Shown here: one piece after another, positions 7,901 to 8,958 of the stretch
How the letters are laid out: every line of letters starts with the position of its first letter
How positions within the stretch are numbered: the first letter of the stretch is position 1
Origin: an uncultured Lysobacteraceae bacterium
GTDB taxonomy: Bacteria > Pseudomonadota > Gammaproteobacteria > Xanthomonadales > Xanthomonadaceae
Assembly (NCBI GenBank): GCA_946886995.1
Contig: CAMPJU010000042.1
Span: 1-8,958 of the forward strand
DNA: 8,958 bases
Direction: 5' to 3'
Notes under the pieces: model-generated
The model's input: the letters and a program-made list of their open reading frames with translations, nothing else
Database searches by the model: none
Told to the model about the DNA's origin: nothing
Made by a program: the position numbers and the translations under genes

Positions 7901-8500
7901 AAGATCTTCGGCGAGCGCCTCCGGGCCTCCCTTCCACAGCGCGGCCAGGTCCTCCGCGCCCGCCGCGTCGCGGCCGTGATGGCGCCACAGGTCGGCGGCG
8001 AGCTCGTCGCGCAACGCGCGGTCGTTGGCGAGCAGCACCGGTTGGTCGAACCCCTGGCCGCCCTCCAGCGCGTGCTCGCGCAACACGCGCGCGCAGAAGC
8101 CGTGGATGGTGAAGATCGCCGCCAGGTCGATGTCCATGGCAGCCTGCCGCAGCCGGCGGCGCAACGCCGCGGGTGACTCGTCGCTGCGCGCGCGATGGGC
8201 GAGCAGGATGTCGCGCGTCAGCGCCGCCTCCGCATCGCCGGTGTCGTTGCCGTCCGGCGCATCGAGCAGGGCCAGCGCGAGCATCAGACGGTCGCGGATG
8301 CGCCTGCGCAACTCCTGCGTCGCCGCCTCGGTGAACGTCACCGCCAGCACCTGGCCGACGCGCAGGTCGCGCTCGACCACCAGTCGCGTGACCAGCGTGG
8401 CGAGCGTGAACGTCTTGCCGGTGCCGGCCGACGCCTCGACCAGGCGCACGCCGTCCAGCGGCAGATCCAGCCAGGGATCCATGGCGGGCGCGGCGGTCAT
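4904..8500 (-). CDS. recB: Exodeoxyribonuclease V subunit beta, RecB (3'-5' helicase/nuclease)
   Basis: A complete 1198-residue RecB (E. coli 1180). The N-terminal UvrD-like helicase has Walker A EASAGTGKTFT (22-32, Lys29), TFTEAATQEL (motif Ia, about 54-63), DEFQDTD (motif II, from Asp396), GDPKQAIYGFRGGD (motif III), VTLHKSKGLEYP (about 753-764) and LLYVGLTRAR (about 820-830). SFSAL (906-910) and an Ala/Pro/Gly/Asp-rich linker (about 912-950) lead to the PD-(D/E)XK nuclease. There, His962, Asp1086, Asp1099 and Lys1101 match E. coli His956, Asp1067, Asp1080 and Lys1082, and YDLQALVY (1122-1129) is the usual QxxxY motif. The enzyme should therefore be both helicase- and nuclease-active. The start at 8500 overlaps the recC stop as ATGA with GAGG about 10 bases upstream; a longer upstream frame exists but would overlap recC extensively. 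Confidence 0.97.
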   Translation of the reverse strand: MTAAPAMDPWLDLPLDGVRLVEASAGTGKTFTLATLVTRLVVERDLRVGQVLAVTFTEAATQELRRRIRDRLMLALALLDAPDGNDTGDAEAALTRDILLAHRARSDESPAALRRRLRQAAMDIDLAAIFTIHGFCARVLREHALEGGQGFDQPVLLANDRALRDELAADLWRHHGRDAAGAEDLAALWKGGPEALAEDLRLLLREPDLLPAPAPLAEDPMPVLLGTGRALADGFRVHGAAFLGALLDALDRKVLNGSSYKADWLQRLWRDLAAWCEAGDPAAPLDAKVDRLTEDALRGKTNQAHVGSTPGSPLCGLIQAHLQALRDCESYRAQRRVARLHQVRADARERLAELKQQRRVMTYDDLIDGVADALDGPRGAALVQALRRQYAVALVDEFQDTDARQWKIFDRVFGAAGGSPALFLVGDPKQAIYGFRGGDVHTYLRASDAATRAPPLDRNFRSRPALLAAIATLYERAGPRAFVDERIAFHAVAAGGTRGDDSFLRDGRAAPALTVWRDPTTPPPDAKGAVKAWRAEESRVHCTDACVAAIHAVLAEGRAGKALVDGRPVQPGDIAVLVRTHREATRIQQALGAVGIPAVAAGKQSLFATPEARELYVLLLALLHGGDDGRLRAALCTVLVGLDAAGVDALDAGGGDWQHRALAWRERLARGGPLALVGDLCAGQAPRLLGLVDGERRVGNYLQLAEALQGAQTLALGTAGLVDWLGQRIAQADPDDEEQLLRLESDARRVQIVTLHKSKGLEYPLVFLPFAGIGRPEPSPGRLCVAHAAGDRRLYWNAELDDMSREATKRAWKAEQQAEDARLLYVGLTRARHALWVATGRFYRHDVTALGQMVGDGVAFADDAAIVVDSALPPTGLPRLPPEDDAPVPAPAVATREIPRDWWVHSFSALSRADAGHDASTAATLPAPGGRDETGPTADGDAPPGDAVDPRLTGPRFGVALHGALEHADFGAWRDWRAGEGAPAGEAAHITAALAAEGYAGDVLADGVVLATQLVGRTLQVRLPEGVRLCELPAGERRAEMEFQFSLRPTRVDALLALLHAHDVVPDRRGFGFLQRLEGLMTGLVDLVYRYEGRWYVLDYKSNRLPRYDADALAEAMRHSEYDLQALVYTVALHRWLRFRLGDAYDYARDFGGIRYVFSRGVDLDASADGAAPAGVHARRYEPALVHALDALFAGSAE

Positions 8501-8958
8501 GCCCCGTCGTCCTCGCCCAGCGGCACCCGCGCCAGCGCGTCGTCGTCCAGTGCCGGCGGCAGCGAGATGCCGTTGCACACGGCGGCGAACACGGCGGTCG
8601 TGACGGCGGCGAAGTCCCGCAGCGAAGCATGGTCCGCGAAGGGGTCGCGCGCGCGCAGCGCGAGTTCGCAGGCCGGCTCCGTGCCCTCGCCCCATTGCCG
8701 TTCGCTGCCGCGCCACTGCGCGGCTGCCGCCCGCGCGCCGGCTTCCACGGTCCTGGCGGTGTGGAACTTCCAGCCGCTGCGCGGCGCGAAGGGCAAGGGT
8801 TCGCGCAGCCCGCGGGCCCGCAGCGCAAGCAGCAGGCGCAGCGCGTCGCGCGCCTGCGCCGGCTCCAGCGGCGCGCGCACGTGCGGACCGATGTCGCCGT
8901 CCTCGTCCTCCTGGAACTCGTATAACGGCCGCCCGGCCCCCGCCGCGCCGGCGAGCAG
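8497..8958 (-). CDS. recC: Exodeoxyribonuclease V subunit gamma, RecC (C-terminal 153 residues, cut by the right edge)
   Basis: The frame is open from the window edge to a TGA at 8499-8497, giving the last 153 residues of a protein that is normally over 1000 long. The visible part starts LLAGAAGAGRPLYEF and ends PLGEDDGA. Its position directly upstream of recB, and the C-terminal pattern of a Gly-Glu-Gly segment (WGEGTEP) followed by a helix-rich tail, fit RecC, the scaffold that carries the inactivated nuclease-like domain and reads Chi. Identification rests mostly on operon position, because the preserved domain is poorly conserved. The stop overlaps the recB ATG by 4 bases. The apparent GTG start at 8880 is internal, since the frame runs on to the edge without a stop. 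Confidence 0.9.
   Translation of the reverse strand: MLAGAAGAGRPLYEFQEDEDGDIGPHVRAPLEPAQARDALRLLLALRARGLREPLPFAPRSGWKFHTARTVEAGARAAAAQWRGSERQWGEGTEPACELALRARDPFADHASLRDFAAVTTAVFAAVCNGISLPPALDDDALARVPLGEDDGA

Noticed and set aside
4562..8176. A 1204-codon plus-strand open frame antisense to recB and recD
   Set aside because: The opposite strand encodes RecB and RecD with all catalytic motifs, and the antisense translation is Arg/Ala/Gln/His-rich with no domain. Long antisense frames are expected where G+C is this high.
1..8958. CRISPR arrays, tRNA or rRNA genes, insertion sequences or attachment sites
   Set aside because: I saw no spaced direct repeats, clover-leaf-like segments, transposase or integrase motifs or terminal inverted repeats; nearly all bases are accounted for by coding sequence.

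Overview
The window is a compact, very GC-rich stretch of bacterial chromosome (by eye roughly 70% G+C) with almost no non-coding DNA. A complete recB, a complete recD and the 3' end of recC show that the organism uses RecBCD for double-strand-break repair. Together with the base composition and the neighbouring gene types, this suggests a gammaproteobacterium. A Xanthomonadaceae-like genome (Lysobacter/Luteimonas type) is my best guess, but that is inference and not proven by any marker gene in the window.

Layout. At the extreme left, the first 11 codons of a minus-strand gene run off the edge (1-33), preceded by a good ribosome binding site. A 174-base divergent intergenic region follows (34-207). 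Three plus-strand genes then form a tightly overlapping unit: an N-formylglutamate amidohydrolase (FGase)-family amidase (208-993), a DUF1704/QEGLA-family zinc metallopeptidase with an intact HEIGTH motif (990-2174), and a glutathione-synthetase-like ATP-grasp ligase (2171-3226). Each pair shares a 4-base start/stop overlap, so translational coupling is likely. Only 4 bases separate this unit from the stop codon of recD on the other strand. The rest of the window is a minus-strand operon transcribed recC -> recB -> recD (8958 down to 3231), again joined by 4-base ATGA overlaps.

How the genes work together. RecB (UvrD-like helicase plus PD-(D/E)XK nuclease), RecC (scaffold and Chi-recognition subunit) and RecD (5'-3' helicase) form the RecBCD enzyme; all catalytic motifs of RecB and RecD are present. 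The plus-strand unit is the less understood part. It combines a ligase of the type that makes amide bonds at carboxylates, a metallopeptidase related to the eukaryotic tubulin-detyrosinating MATCAP family, and an FGase-type amidohydrolase. This looks like a small make-and-break amide/peptide system whose substrate cannot be read from sequence. It is the most interesting region here. The RecBCD operon looks ordinary.
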